A DNA stretch of 64,000 nt from Bettongia penicillata ogilbyi (GCA_023548195.1 JAJHZJ010000252.1:1247501-1311500); one strand, 5' to 3'; counted from the first letter of the stretch, positions 42,301 to 57,300 are shown. Notes: generated by a model not told the origin, from the sequence alone. Numbers and translations are program-made.

Positions 42301-45300
42301 TGGGGGCAGTTTCTTAATTAGGAGTCGCTTTACTGTATCAACCTAAAAATAGAAGAGGGATTGGATATTTTCTTAAGAATACAAAGAGAAAAAAACTAAA
42401 TCATAAAAAGTGATCATGAAAAGTGTTGTAGGAGTTTACTAGTATTAGTCCTGTTGGACATTACTGATTCAGTTTTACAAATCAACCACACCTCAAAATA
42501 CGGTACAAGATCCTAGTTATTTATACCAGATGTTTAATATAAGAAAGGATGACTTTCATTTGTGTATGTGGTACAGTTCAAACCTTAGTAATAATAAAGT
42601 TTTTAACATTTTAAAATTGCATTAAGAATTTTGAAAATGCCTACAATTGTTTTTGGTTTACCAAGTGCTTTCATAATATTTCATTTGAGTGTCATGATAA
42701 CACTGTGAAGTATGGCAAGTATTACGCTGATTTTAGAGATGAGGAGACTGGGATTCAGAGACATTACATGACTTGCCCTAAATCATTCAACTAGTTAAGT
42801 GTCAGAACTGGAATATAGGTCTTCTGATTCTAATACTTCTATTATACCACAGTGCAATTTCTTCTCAAGCTCAATGCCCTCCTCCCTATCATGCCTATGG
42901 TGAAGGTTCAATGGCACTCATGGACTCAATTCTCCTGCTGATGGAGCTGGACTGGTGTGCCCCTCTTTAGTCAGCCTGGTGGCCCATCACCATACTGGTG
43001 CTGGATTTGGTGAAGACATTCAAATCAGCTTAACCTTCTATCCTTCGTGTGGCTCAGGACTCCTGAGCTACCAGTCTCAGCATCCCTAGGGCTTACACCA
43101 TGCCTGGCTCAAGACCTTAAAATTAAAAAAAAAAAAAATTTCCACAGCCAAAAAATATTCTTTAAATTAAACACCACATAACTTAAAACAAAACAAAACC
43201 AATTATTAGCCACTGGACAAAACTTACTTGAAATTAGATGGGAGGGACACATAATTAGATGATTGGGGGTACCTAAAAGCCAGATCCACCAGGGTGAATA
43301 ATGAAGTGGGGAAATTTCAGAGGGACCAAAAACATTAATGTGCTCTGATCCACAAAGAACTCTAAGGGACTTAACAGGAGTCCTGGACCAAGTTTTACTT
43401 AATGGGATTGGTAGCTCTGAAGAACTCCAGAGCAGCAGTTCATTTGACATGTCAGTAGAAAGAACAATGGATTTGGAGCCAGAGGATCTAGAAATCAAAT
43501 CCTACCTCGCCTCTTTTCTAAGCTTAGGCAAGTCATCTAACCTCTGAGTCTCTTAACTCATCTGTAAAATGAGGCAGTTGGACTAGATGGCTTCTAGGGT
43601 CCCTTCAGTTCTAAATCTATGATTTTATGCCAATCTAGCAGGACTTAAAAGAGGCTGACTATGCTGGAAATATTCTGGGAAAGTGATGTCTAGACTGTTA
43701 TTGGGGTTTCTTGACCACGCCTCATTTCCTGTTTCTTCATTCCCTATTATCATCTTTCTCTTGACAATATTTTGGTTAATTTATCTTGGCCACTGTTATG
43801 AAACAAGGTAGGGAATGAAAATAAAGAGGTAAAAAAAGTATTTTTAAAGAAAGCGGTATCTTCTGATACAGGATATGTCTAAAATGAGCTTCATAAAAAA
43901 AAGGCTGCCAACTGTCAATATACTTACCTTTTTGTTGCATTTTTCACAATGATATGCATTTGCACCTTCCAGTAAATCTCCCTTGACATATTGTTCCAAA
44001 GAATCAAGAAGGTTTTGGTGATTTCTAATATCTACATTCAGAGTCGTAAATGATTCTTCACACTCGTACCTAAAGGCATTATTTGAAGAGTTCAAAAGTG
44101 GTCCGCTGGGAGGTACCAAAGCATTCTATTTGATTACATCATTAAATGTGCAGTATATTTTATATCATATCAAACTGAGAAAGAATGTTATCACTTTAGG
44201 CATTATTTCACACCTCAAATATTCCTATTTAAAATCCCTTAAAAAATAAGTATCAGATAAGAAAGGCTAATTATATTTGGAAGCCTGGGGACTTCAGAGA
44301 GAGGGAGATATAGTTACTCTGGGCCAATAAATGATTCATTCCATAAATATTTGAGTGCATATGTACATTGTGATAAATAATTTTCTTCTATCAACTGATC
44401 ATGTACTTGGGCTGATAATAGTACATGATTATCTAAAACACAAGTAAAAGAGGCTACTTCTTTGACTTAGAACTTACAGTCCCAACTTGTAGCTTAGAGC
44501 TTCTGGGGAATTTAGAGATGCAGAGCTAGAAAAAGCAGGAACCATTTATAGGTTTGACTTCAGAATTCAAAACAGGGCAATGCCACTACTGCCCTCTTTT
44601 CAGAAATAGCTATCACACTGAGTGAGCTATCTCCTAATATCTAGTCAATTGCACTGAAAGAATATGGAGTTTTGCTAGGGGTGGTGTAAAGGTTGGAGTT
44701 CAGAACTCTTTAGGGATGTCTATACCTGGTGGAGAATTTAAGGCATCATGAAGATACTGGGTATCTGAGGAGAGGACTACTATAAAAGCAGAGTACAGAA
44801 AAAGAAACAGGATACCAAGAGACAGAATTTCCCTAGGGCTGGCCAGGTACCTTGTACCCAAGTATACTAAAAAGGTGGTTCCCTTTTTAGAGGTTATTCT
44901 GTGAAAGGAAAGACAGACATGATTAATAGCTTAAGGGGACAGTAGAGTGAGATGAAGGTTTTAAAAGAGGATATTGGGGAGTGTTGGTAGGCAGCAGTGT
45001 AAAGTCAGTGAATAAAAAAGGATGGAAGATGAGAGAGGGACTGATGAGGGGGCTACTTCTTGCAAGAAACAGTTAAGGACCATGGATCAAGAACACAAGT
45101 AGAGAGTTTGATCTGTCTATGAAGGGTCATTTTTTCCTTGGGGACTAGAACAAAGAGAAAACTGAGATGGTGTAGAAAGGCTCTGATGTATGTAAAAAGG
45201 AACACCATATGACCTTTATTTTCTTAAAGTAAGGAGTAAAGCCTACACTAGGAGGGCACAGCAAAGTCTAGGGAGCTTGAAGGCAGAACTGAAATTGGAA

Positions 45301-48300
45301 ATGTTTGTTCCCCCCCTCAAATTATATACTATTTTTTTTAAAAGTTTTGAGTTCTAAATTCTTTCCCTCTCACCCTAGCAACTGATAAGTAATATCAGTT
45401 ACATGATTGATATAAATTACAAATATGAAATCATGAAAAACTTAGTTCCATATTAGCCATATTGCACAAAAATGTGAGAAAAACAACAAGAAAACTACAT
45501 TATAATTTGCATTCAGAGTTCATCAGCTCTTTCTCTGGAAGTGGAGAGAATTTTTCATTATGAGTCTTTTGGAATTTTCTTGCATCAGAGTAGCTAAATG
45601 TTCCACAGCAGATCACTATTACAATACTGCTATCACTGTGCACAATAATCTGGTTCTATTGATTTAATTCTCAATCAGTTCATACAGATCTTGCCTTCTT
45701 TTTTTCTGAGACCATCCCACTTTTCATTTCTTAGAGCAAAAGAATACTCCCATCATAATCATGCCATAACTTCTTCAGTCATTCACCAACTGATGGGCAT
45801 CCCCTCAATTTCCAATTCTTTGTCACCACAGAAAGAGCTGCTATAAATACTTCTGTACAAATAGATCTTTCTTTTTATCCCGCCCTTCTCAAAAGTCTCT
45901 TTTGCTCCTAACCACTGCATCCCTTAATCTGTCCTCCCTTTTATTATCTTCCTTCCCTCTTTCTCTTATTCCATTCCTATTATTTCTTACTGGGTAAGAC
46001 AGATTTCTATACCCAATTCTGAGTGTGCTCTATCCTCTTTGAACCAATTCCAATGAGTAAGATTTAAGGAATTCCCCTCCACAGTAAAAGCTTATCCTTG
46101 CATGCCTCTTTTATGTTAGATAATCCTCCCCATTCTACCCCTCCCTTCCTCTTTCTCATCCGTTCATTTTTTTGAGATCACTGTAATGTAACTGACTCAC
46201 ACTTTTGTGCCCTCTGTCTAGGTGGGCTGCTTCTAACTGCCCCAATAGCGATTAAGTTCTTAAGTATTACATGTATTATTTTCCTACACTGGAATGTAAA
46301 CAGTTTAACTTCACTGAGTCTTTTATGATTTTCCTTTTTCTTCTTCTTGAGTCCTGTGCTTGAATTTCAAATTTTCTGTTCGGTTCTAGTCTTTTCATTG
46401 TGAATGCTTGAAAGTATTTGATCTCATCAAATATTCATTTCTCCCTCCCCTGGCCTGCCTCCCAAAAGGATTATACTCAGTTTTGGTGGGTAGATTGTTT
46501 TTAGTTGAATTCTAGCTCCTGTGCCTTCAGGAATATCATATTCTATGTCTTCCACTACTTTCATGCTGAAGTCACTAAATCTTGTGTAATACTGACTAAA
46601 GACTCCATATTTTAATTGTTTCTTTCTGGATGCTTGCAATATTTTCTCCTTGACATGGGGACTCTGGAAATTTGGTTATAGTGTTCCTGGGAGTTTTCAT
46701 TTTGGAATCTCTTTCAAAAGGTGGTTGGTACAGTCAATTTCTAGTTTATCTTCTGAACCTAAGACATGAGGGCAGTTTTCCTTGATACTTTCTTGAAATA
46801 AAATGGGTCGACTCTTTTTTGATCATGTCTTTCAGATAGGTCATTAATGTTTAAATGATCTCTCCTTGATTTCAGTTCCAGGTCCGCTGTTTTTCTGTTG
46901 AGATATATCACATTTTCTTCTATTTTTCCATTCTTTTGATTTTATTTTCTTCTGTGAATTTTTGTATCTTTTTCCATTTGGTCTGTTCTGCTTTTTAAGG
47001 AGTTCAGTGAATGTTTATTTCCCTTTTTACCATGAGGCCAATTCTTTTCTTTAGTTTTTTTTTAAGTGCCTTTTTAAACCAAGCTAAAGATTCTCTTTTC
47101 ATAATTTTAATTTCTTTTCCCAATTTTTCTTCCATTACTCTTACCTTTTTTTGGTAATCTTAAAAATTTATTTTAAACTTAAATACAAAATGAGGAAAAA
47201 AAAACATTTCCATGCACACAGCAGAACACAGGAGAGGATTCAACATGAAACAATATATTTTCATTTCAAGAAAACCTATATAATAAATACTAAACATTCT
47301 TTTCAAAGCTACTCAGATTTTCTTTGCTTCTGTATTTTCTTTCATTTTCTGCTACATACTTTTTACTTTATTCTGCCTCCTCCCCTCCAAGAAGGCTACA
47401 ACTAAACATGAATATATATACACATATATGTATATGTGTGTGCACACACCCAGATATCTATAAACATAAACATATATACAAATATTCACTCATACATTTA
47501 TATAAAACTGTACTATGCCTATTTTCACTTGTCATCTTTCTCTGAAGGTAGACAGCATCATTCTTTAATGGTCCAAGTGGTTCCATGTTTTTCTATATCA
47601 CCCAGTTCATCCTCTCCTATACCACACTAGTATTACAACACAATTACATCCTGAGAGATTGTCTAGGGAATTTTCTTTCCACTTTTCTGCATTCCTTCTG
47701 TTCTTGGCTAAATTAGTTCCATTTAGACAAAAAAAATTTTAAGATAGAAATGATCCATTTTACATTTCAACAACATTCTCCCCTTATGATACAGCTTTAG
47801 AGCCTGACACTGATGAAATCTCCTTTCTTCACATCTTTCTTCCCTGGTTTCTCTGAGATTCCTGACCTCTGTTCTTCCAAATGAACTTTGGTTATTATTT
47901 GTTCTACTTTACTAAGATTTTTTTAAAAGTAATTGGTCTGGCATTGAATAGATGAGATAAAATTGTAATTTTTTATTATATTGACTTTTTCTGCCCATGA
48001 ACTACTCCAATTGCTTATATCTGATTAATTTTGCATAAAAATGGTTTATGTTCATGTAGTTTTTGTGCTTGTTTTGGCTGGTATACTCTCAGCTATTTTA
48101 CACTGTCTAGTTATTTTAAATGATCTAAGAGTACTGAATATCGGTGACACACAGCATATGCGTTTTTCCTATTTTTCTTTTTAAATCTATCTCATCCTTA
48201 ACTTTGTCTGAGATCCTATTACCCCTATTTTTATACAGTAAATTCTACCCCAGCCCTTTATCTCTGTATCTCTCATTTCTAATATGTTTCCTGAAAGCAA

Positions 48301-51300
48301 CACATTGTTGAATTCAAATTTTTCATCTGCTGCTTCATGGATAAATTCATCCCATTCATATTCTTAATTATAAATACTTGAGTATTTCCCTCCTTCCTAT
48401 TTTTCATCACTATCCTTCTCAACTATTTACCCTATCCCTCCTTATGCCTCTAATTACTTCTAACCACTAGTTTGCCCTCTTATTTCTTAATCTCCCCTCC
48501 CCTCTAAGAGACCCTCCCTTAACCTCTCCCCCCAACTCTATCCTCTTTGCCATTTTCTTTCTGAATTTAGAAGACACACACATGCACAACAAGCTTTCTC
48601 CCCATAGCCCAGGACCAACTCAGCTGCCCCGACTTGTTTGTTCATTCCACAGAATCAGCCCGGAGGTGTTTGCACTTCACTCAGGTCAAACCTCTGCCCC
48701 TGGAGGTAGAGTATTTCCTGGGGTCTTCTCAACTTGTCCTAGAAAGACAACTACTTCTTCCCAACTCCTGTTCACTTCTGTTGCTCTATATTCCCTCTGA
48801 GGTGATGTTCTTTTTTTGTGGAGAAAATTTGGAGAGCCAAAAATCTTCTGAACTACTCCGTCTTCCCAAAATATTCCCCCCTCTTAACTCTTCCAGGAAT
48901 TCTTTTTGGGTTTGGGTTCAATTAGCACTTTTCTTTCAGGCTTTGGTTGCAGCTGTTTCCATGCTGTTGTCTTCTTTGGAATCTTAGTCTTCTCTGTCAC
49001 TGTAGTAGCTTTCTATGTTGGCTTGGTTTTTTTTTTTTTTGCTTGTTTGCTCATTTTTCCAGCTTATATTCTGACTTTAAACTTTATGTTAATGTTGGTG
49101 ATTTGCTCAACTAGGGTGGGGAGGCAATGTTCTAAGCTTCTGGCTTTTTCATGCTGCTATTTTCAGACTTAGTTCTGGGGGATTTCCAAGTTTTTGGGGC
49201 TTCCAAGGTGTGTTATTCTGGGAGAGGTAGAGTCACTGCTCTCTCAGTCTGAGCTGTGGGTCCAGAAAGGGCCCCCTGATCCCCTGCAGCCACAAGTGCT
49301 ATTCTTCTCTTGCCCACGAAGCTGTGTGCCCTTGTGACTAACCACCAGTGTTCTCTGCTTGGGAACTGTGACTCCAAATTGTGTATGGGCAGAGTTTCAA
49401 ATCAATACCAGTTGTAGCCAGTGCTAGCAAAGGGTCCCCTATAATCTTTCTTACCAGTTGACTAACCCTAACCATCTCTGGACTGAGAACTCCTGAAGGG
49501 GCTTCCACCTTTAGGGCCCGCTGCTGGTGCTGTGCCTGCTCTGGGCTGTGTCCACCCTGGTGTTATAGGCCTTTCTTGCTGATGTCTTAAATTGTCTTAG
49601 AATGGAGAAATGTCTCATCCTGATCTGTCTTTGGCCCTGCTGCTTCTGAATTTATCGTAAGACATCAATTTAAAGCTGTTTGGATGGGAATGTTGGCAGA
49701 GTTCAGCTGGGTGGTTATCTCTACTCTGTCACATTGGCTCAGTCCTCTAGAAGACAGATTTGTAATGAACTCAGATGGCACAATTGTGTGACTTTCTTCA
49801 GTAGTGTTCAGCAGCATGTGAGTAAGAGCAGAGAAAGTGGATGATGATGATAATCAAGAGGTGGGATTTGGCAAATAGGACAAGGCAGCAAAAGATTTGA
49901 CAGTCTACCTGCTTCAAGTCTCACCCCTCTTCAAACCATCCATTAAAAGAGGCCTAAAAGGCATAGTTCTGACTTTATTATTTCTTAGCTTGAAATGTTC
50001 TGTGGCTTCTTCCTGTCTCTAATAAAATAGACTCCTTATCCTGATAAAATACAAGACCAATATCTTTAGCTCCAGTTTATCTTTCCAGTCTTTTGTCACA
50101 TTATTCATTTGAATATTGTACTATTTTTTTACCTAAATTAGACCACTAGCTCTATTTCCTGATTTCATTATATCCCTCTCCATAGTATGTCATACCCCCA
50201 TGTTTACAAAAAACTTCCCAAATTTCTATCTGTTGAAATCCCTTTCTTCCTTCCAGAAACAGCTGGGGACACTTATCCATGAATTCTTTTCAAATGTTCA
50301 CAATGTGCCTCAGAGTTGTGAGGCACATTGTAGTTTGAATTCATACCTGCATAAGAATCTACTCTACTACACTTTCCCTGCTCCCTATCAAGTGCTCCTT
50401 CAGTCTTCACATGAAGAACGCTAGTGAGGGAACCTAACATTCCTCTCTATGCATGGTTCATAGTAGCCCATTTATACCTTTAAATAGCTCTAAGAAAGGA
50501 ATATCCTTTATTAAATTTAAATATGAAAAAAAAGTTTAAATCTGCCTCTAGGAAACAAACCTATTGCTTTTAATGCAGCATCCTGACACCAAGCTGAACA
50601 AATATAATATTCCATATGATAACCTTTCAAATATCTGACTGGTATCTTCAAACTTCCCACCTTTTCTTCAGGCTGATCTAAAAATAATATGCAATTCCTT
50701 CAACTGCATTCCTTTTTTTACATGATTTCAAGCACCTCAATCATCTTGGATGCAATTCTCTAAATGTATACTAGACTTCAGTGCTCTTTCCCAAAATGAA
50801 CTTTTCTAAACTACGCACAATATTACATAGTAGTCTGAACAGGGCAGAGTAAAATGGGACCATTATCTCCCTTGTTCCTGCCACTTCCTCTCATAATTCA
50901 GCCTTAGAGTGCATAACTCTTTTGCCTACCATAATGTGCTAAAATTGCAAGTCCATTAAAATCTCCAGATCATGAGGATATTTTCCTCAAAATTTTGAGA
51001 GCACTTTTCTCATATATCACATTCAACTTGATGGTGTATATATATATATTTATAAATGTTTCATATCTCCTATTACAGTATAAGCTTTTCTTTTGCTTGC
51101 TGTAATAACAGTTAAGGATTTCTTGTTTCCTCAATAAAATCTTTCCTAAAGGTAAATTGATCAAGACTGCAGTTTAAAAAGTCAATGAATTCGAAGAAAA
51201 TATCATGAAAACACAATAATGGGGTAAGTAAAACTTAAATTAAGGAGTCTTGAGAAAGTTGTTAAAAACTCAGAAACTAAGTGACAATAACACTTAGTCA

Positions 51301-54300
51301 CTTAGTTTCAACACAGGACAAATCATTTGATGAACCACCTAAACACACTGGTAACAAAATAAAGAGGTTTGTCATTTGCTATCTCCCTAAAATACAAAAC
51401 ATGGTTTCAGTTATTAAAGCTAATCTGTTTACTTTTCTGGTCATACTCTGGCAATGCTACAGTTTTCCTTCACTGGGCAAAGTCTTCTATTTTCTTCACT
51501 TTTTATGTAGGAAGAAGAAATAAGGTTACAAAAAGATGCATTGATCTGTAGATCTACCTTGTAGAAAACAGAAATGAAATAATATATTAAAGAGGGAAGG
51601 AAAACTCACAGAAATAATTATTCCTTTTCATTTCATACAGTCTACAAGGCATGAAAATAAAACAGTACCATATAAATGGTTCTATTACATCTGTGACCAG
51701 AAAATGTCAGATTCAGCTTCTAATCTTTCACATTTCTTTTGGTTATCCATGAACACAATTCAATAAACAAATTATGTTATATGCTTTTGTGATTATTGAT
51801 CGTCATTTAAAAAATAAATTTTAACATGCTATAAAGCTTCATTTAAGATGAACAGACTAGAAACATTCTCACCTATTCAGATTGTTTTGAAAATTCCTTC
51901 AATGAACCAATAAGCATTTGTAAATTCCTACTACGTGTCAGCCACTGCTCTGGGCACTAGAGACTATGGAGACAGAGTGAAACAAGTGGCCCTTCCTCTC
52001 GAAGAGCTCAAGTTATACTTCGGATGACAATGTATACATAAGTAAGTTTTTGTAAAATAAATACAAGATAATATTTTGGAGGAAGGCACTAGCAGTTGGG
52101 GGGAAATCAGAGAAAGGGTCTTGAAGCTGAGTTTGGTCATAAACTAGGTAATACCTATCAACAATGAGTTACTTAAAAGATTATGCCTATCTTAATTATT
52201 TTTGTGCTTACAATTTAATTTAGGAAGACCTAAGAGTATTTTTTAAAAATGTTCCAAGAAGAAAAGAGTAAATTTTAAGAAAACTTATTACATTGTAAAA
52301 GCTCAGCAAACATGTTGAAGTATCAATATGCTTTACTGATAAAGGTAGAAATGATGAAAGAGAAACATGGAAAATTCAGAAGAACCAAGAGTAATTTAGA
52401 CAATTAAAACACTAAAGAAAAACAAATCTGAAATACTTAAGAAGTCTAATCAATGTAATGACCAGCCTTTATTGCAGAAGACAGATGATGAAATATGTTG
52501 TCTATCACCCAGGAAAAAGGCATATTAGTGTGGAGTCTAGAAGTGCAAATGGAGATATACATTACATTTTGGACATAGCCAAACTATGCCAATTTTTTCA
52601 AGTTTGTTTCTTTGCTTAAAAAAATGGTTTTGGGAGAATTACAGTGGGAGAAGTGGACTAACAACAGTGATGGTCATCGACAACAATAAGAGGAAGGGTT
52701 TATCACAGAATGTTTTTTAAATGGAATGAAGGGAACAGGAGGAAGTTCAGAGGGAGACACAAGCAGGACAGCTTTGTGACTAATATGTTGAGCTGATCAC
52801 ATAAATCAGAAAAGAATCACAAGCTACATGTAATGGAGATGAACTGTTTCACAGGTAATTCTCTTTTTTTGCTCTCTGTATATGAAAAGCCTTATGTTTG
52901 AGAAGATTACAGTAACAAAAAAATAAAAACATTACATTAAAAGTGATTAAAGAAGATGAGTTGAAAACTGAGAACTTAATTAATGACGGACATGACCATG
53001 ATAAGCCATGCATTTTAATATAGATGGATACTTCACTAAGAAAAATCTTGCACAAAAACACATTCTAGTATGAAAACATTAAAACTCATCAATGCTTTCT
53101 CTCTCTCTCTCTTTACTCATCCTTCAAATTAAGAACTTAAAAGGTTATTTTTAGAACTAAAGGAAAACTTAACTTACATATTGGCTTCATCAATATAATA
53201 AAAATAATCCTACTGAAATTTATAGATTTAGAACTACACCAACCATACTAACAAAAAGTTACTTTATAGAACTAGAGGAAATAAAACATTTATTTGGATT
53301 AACAGGAGTTCAATAATTTGGAGGAAAATGATACAATAAATGTGGAAATAAGGGCATCTACCATGATCAAATTTCAAACAGTATTACAAAGCAGTAATCA
53401 TCTTAATTATATGATACTGTTTTAAAAAAACAGATCATCGGAATGACACATTGCAAGACTTCAAAGTAAAAGAACAGAGTCATCTGCTATTTGATAAACT
53501 CCAGAGTACAACCTATTTGAAAGAAGGTCCCCACTCTCTTCAATAAGAACAGCTAGGAAAATTCACAAGTAGCTTGGTAGAAATTATCTTCGCATCACTA
53601 TCTCACAACACATACAATAAGTTCCAGGTGGATATATGACCTCAATTCCATCAAAAAACAAAACCAGGAGGAAGAAAGGAGATACCTTTAATATCTCTAA
53701 TTAGAAGAATTCTTAACCAAATGAGACTACCAAAGATGAGACAATTTTGATTATATAAAAATTTAAAACTTCTGCATAAATAAAATCAATGAGGTTATAA
53801 GAGAAGCTGTTAAATGGGAAGGGCTTAGGAGAGACATATGTAGCAAAGATCTCCAATAAAAGTATGCCCATCCCAGATGAATACAGAAATACCCAAGTCA
53901 AAGTACCACTTACTGAAAAATAAGGAGGCAAGGAACTGATTTTGGAAGAAAAAAAAGATACTCCATCACTAAGAAAAATACAAATTAAAACAATTCTGAG
54001 TTTTCACTTCATAACCACCAAATTAGCAGAGATGATACAGTCAGTAAAGCCAGTTAAGTAGTATAGCCATTGCAATAAAATATACAAAAAGTTACTGAAT
54101 CCTCCACATCCTTTGACCTGACAATGCTACTAGTGGGTAAATACCCCATGTATAGAAACAACAGAGAGAAAGCTTTCAAAGATACCACCATACTCATAGT
54201 AGCACTCTTTATATAGTTGCAAAAAAAATGACTATAACTAGGGAACAGATGAAAAAATGGTGGTATATGAATGAAATAAAATACTGCTGTGTCATATAAA

Positions 54301-57300
54301 ACATAGCAAGACTTGTATGAAATAACAGTGAAGCAAACGGAAACAGGAAAACAGGCACAACTCTAATAATTCAAGTGGAAAAACGTGGTTTTCGTTTTAC
54401 AGAACTGATGGTGAGGCACATTTTGTTTCTCTGAATAGAAAAGCTGTGTATGATGCATATGGATGTTTCTATGCTGGAAGCCACAGTGTTAGGGCAGTTG
54501 GTCTTATTTAACTGTTGGGGGAGGGACTAACTGGAAAGGCATGTGTGTAAAAACAACAATAAAGATCAATAAAATAATATGATCAAGAAAAGGATAAGGG
54601 CAGATAAACCCTATTTGTTTTGAGGCCAAAGGGACCTTAGATATCATCTAGTCCAACTCATTTATTACAGAGATGAATAAACAGGCTAAATCCAACTGAT
54701 ATGCTGAGGAGGCAAGCATCAAGAGAAGTCATGGTATTTCCTCCCCTACATTACACCATGTTATCTCAGGTTTAAAAAAGTGGCTACACAAAAAGTGTTC
54801 CTCGTAGTCATAAACATCTCTAACACTGCATTTGTTGGTATGGAATTATGGGAACTTTTATTTGAAATAGTAAAAAATCAGTTCTACACTTACCTATGTG
54901 GACAACCTTGGCAAATCTTCTGATCAGCAAAAGAACCTCCTAAGACTTTACTTAGCATAGCAGGATGTCCCAGTGCTTTTAAAGCTTCATCTAAACTATC
55001 CACCAAAGAATTAAAAAATTCTAAAGCATCGTGTTGTTCACGTAGGTTAACAGGCTCACCCCAAAGCCTAATTTTAAACAAAATAAAAAGGAAAGCATTA
55101 CTTTGACACAGTATTTTACAGGAAAAAAGTTAACATAAGAAAGCTACTTACTTGTAAAAGATGTGTACCAATGCACCCTAAGGTTAAGTAGGGAACACCA
55201 CCAAGTTATAACCAAAAATTAGCATATATGAATGATCTTCATAAGATAGAATAAAAAACATTTTACTCCCAATGCCAGGTACCTAGGTACCTCACATACC
55301 AGGCAGAGAAATATAGTCATTTTCAAAGTCAAAATGGAGATACCATAAGGGAGAAAAGGCATAGTAGAGAATATCCTGATAAAGAATGGAAGGCAAAGCT
55401 TTATAAATATATATTGGTTTTAAACAAATTTGAATTTTACTTATGATCTAATGTTGACATAATTCTGGTAAGTATAGACAAAACATTTCCTCTAAAAATA
55501 AGCCATTCATAAAACAGGGTCCTGCTCTATGGGACAACAAATGAGTCTGCTGAACTTCAGGGATATCCCTATCCTTCTTTACAAGGTAATCAGGTGAAAT
55601 TAGGTATAGCTCATTTTACCAATAGGTATCCTCCTTCAAATTTGCATATAAAACGGTAATATTTAAAATTTGCCACAACAGTTCATTATTTAAAGAAGTC
55701 ATGGGAAAATCTTTGTAAAGACACTGTTTATTTGTTCTTCTTCCTGGGGGGGTGTGGGGGGGGGGAAGAAGGGGACAGGCACATCTACTTAGAGATGTCT
55801 AATAGATAAGGCAACTGGTTACAAAGTATTAGAATTAAAGATTGATTAAGGTTGTATATCTATAGATCTGGAAATCATCTGAAGAGAGAATGAAATGGGA
55901 CCTGATGGGTACAGAGTAAATGGGACAGTGGGTACAGAGTAAAAAGAGGGCTCAAATAAAAGCCCTGGAGTACTCTCATGGTAGGAAGGAGTACAATGCC
56001 ACATAAAAACAAGGAGAACAAATAATCCAGGAGAAAAGGACAGGAAATAATATCAAAGACTGGAGAAGGATGAGAATTAAGAACAGGACATAAGGTTTGG
56101 CAAGTAAGAAATTATTGGCAATTTTAAAGAGAAGAGGGTTAGTGATAGAATCTGCTATGAGAAGGAAGAGATTTAGGATGACAACTTGAGTGAGGGATCA
56201 TAAGAGAGGGTGAGAGGAAGGATAAGGGCTGGGGGATCTAGGGATCTCCTAGAAAGGGAGGCAACAGATAGGGAGAGGCCAAAGATGAGAGGAATGGCGA
56301 GAGATTGGAAGGAGATGGAAGAGGGAAGGGAAAATAAAGGGTGGAAACTGGGAAGGGGAAAAATAGGGTGAGGAAGATATGGAGGAAGGGGAGAGACAAG
56401 AAACACAGAAAGGAAAGAGAGAGAAGCTTAAAACTAACGAAGACTGATACAAGAAACTAAGTAAAGGGACCAGCCTTGATAAAGGAGGGAAGGGTATCTC
56501 CTTGTCAGAGAAAGGGAGGTAACATTAAACAAAGGTTTGAGGAAAGAGATAGAGAAGAGGAACCTCACAATGGATGAGAGGGGAAAGTAATGAATGTGGA
56601 GCAAGAGGATCCTGGGTTAGAATCGCGCTTTGGCCACTTTACAACTAGCGAGATCTTGGGCAAGTCACTTCACCTCTCTGAGCTCCAGTCTCCTCCTCTG
56701 CAAAGTAAGAGGGTTTGACTAGAGGGCCCTTCAAGCCCTAAAATCTAGAAACTGTTACTGTTTCTATTTTCTGGGTAAAATAGGAAGCCAAGACCTCTGC
56801 TGAAAGCAGGTGAGTGAGGTGGGTATGTGTGGGCCTGGAAAAAAAATATAGATTTGAAATAGCTACTGCAGGGAATGTGATGCCTGATTATGAAGAATAA
56901 AGGGACTGCTACACAGCAGTGAGGATCACCTGAGAGTAGATACATTGTAGCGCACCTACCCTGAACAACTAGTCTGACTTCACCCATGACTTTTGGGAGC
57001 ATATCTCTTAGAGTGGCAAAGATGAATGGAGGAGGTGACCCAGACTTGGGGTTGGAAAGGCATGAAAAAGGTCAGGAAAAGGGTGCAGGGTATCTGAAAG
57101 TTAAAGACTTAAAACAGTAAATGTGATGGTTAACTAGAGGGCCAAAACTTTGAAGCGAAAAAAGAGAGGCCAGAACACACGTGAAAGACCGAAACAGAAG
57201 AAATGTGTGAAGGGACAGACAAGGAAGAGGAACAGGTGAAGGGGTGGATAAGGGCAAAGACATGATGGATGAAAGGTAAAAGAACTTCAGAATTCTGGGT

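Larger units (their letters stand above)
49750..51860. other. USP9X: Intronic DNA with old LINE-like text
   Basis: 49960-50200 and 50500-50960 resemble decayed L2/L3 sequence ('gtggcttcttcctgtctc'). Two perfect-stem hairpins are listed separately. No gene is evident. Confidence 0.4.

Noticed and set aside
43109..43498. 129-codon minus-strand open frame in the intron
   Set aside because: Overlaps intronic DNA up to a MIR and the edge of the 7SL pseudogene; the protein resembles nothing known.
46427..46639. 70-codon minus-strand frame
   Set aside because: Remnant of the antisense HAL1/L1 element, not a separate gene.
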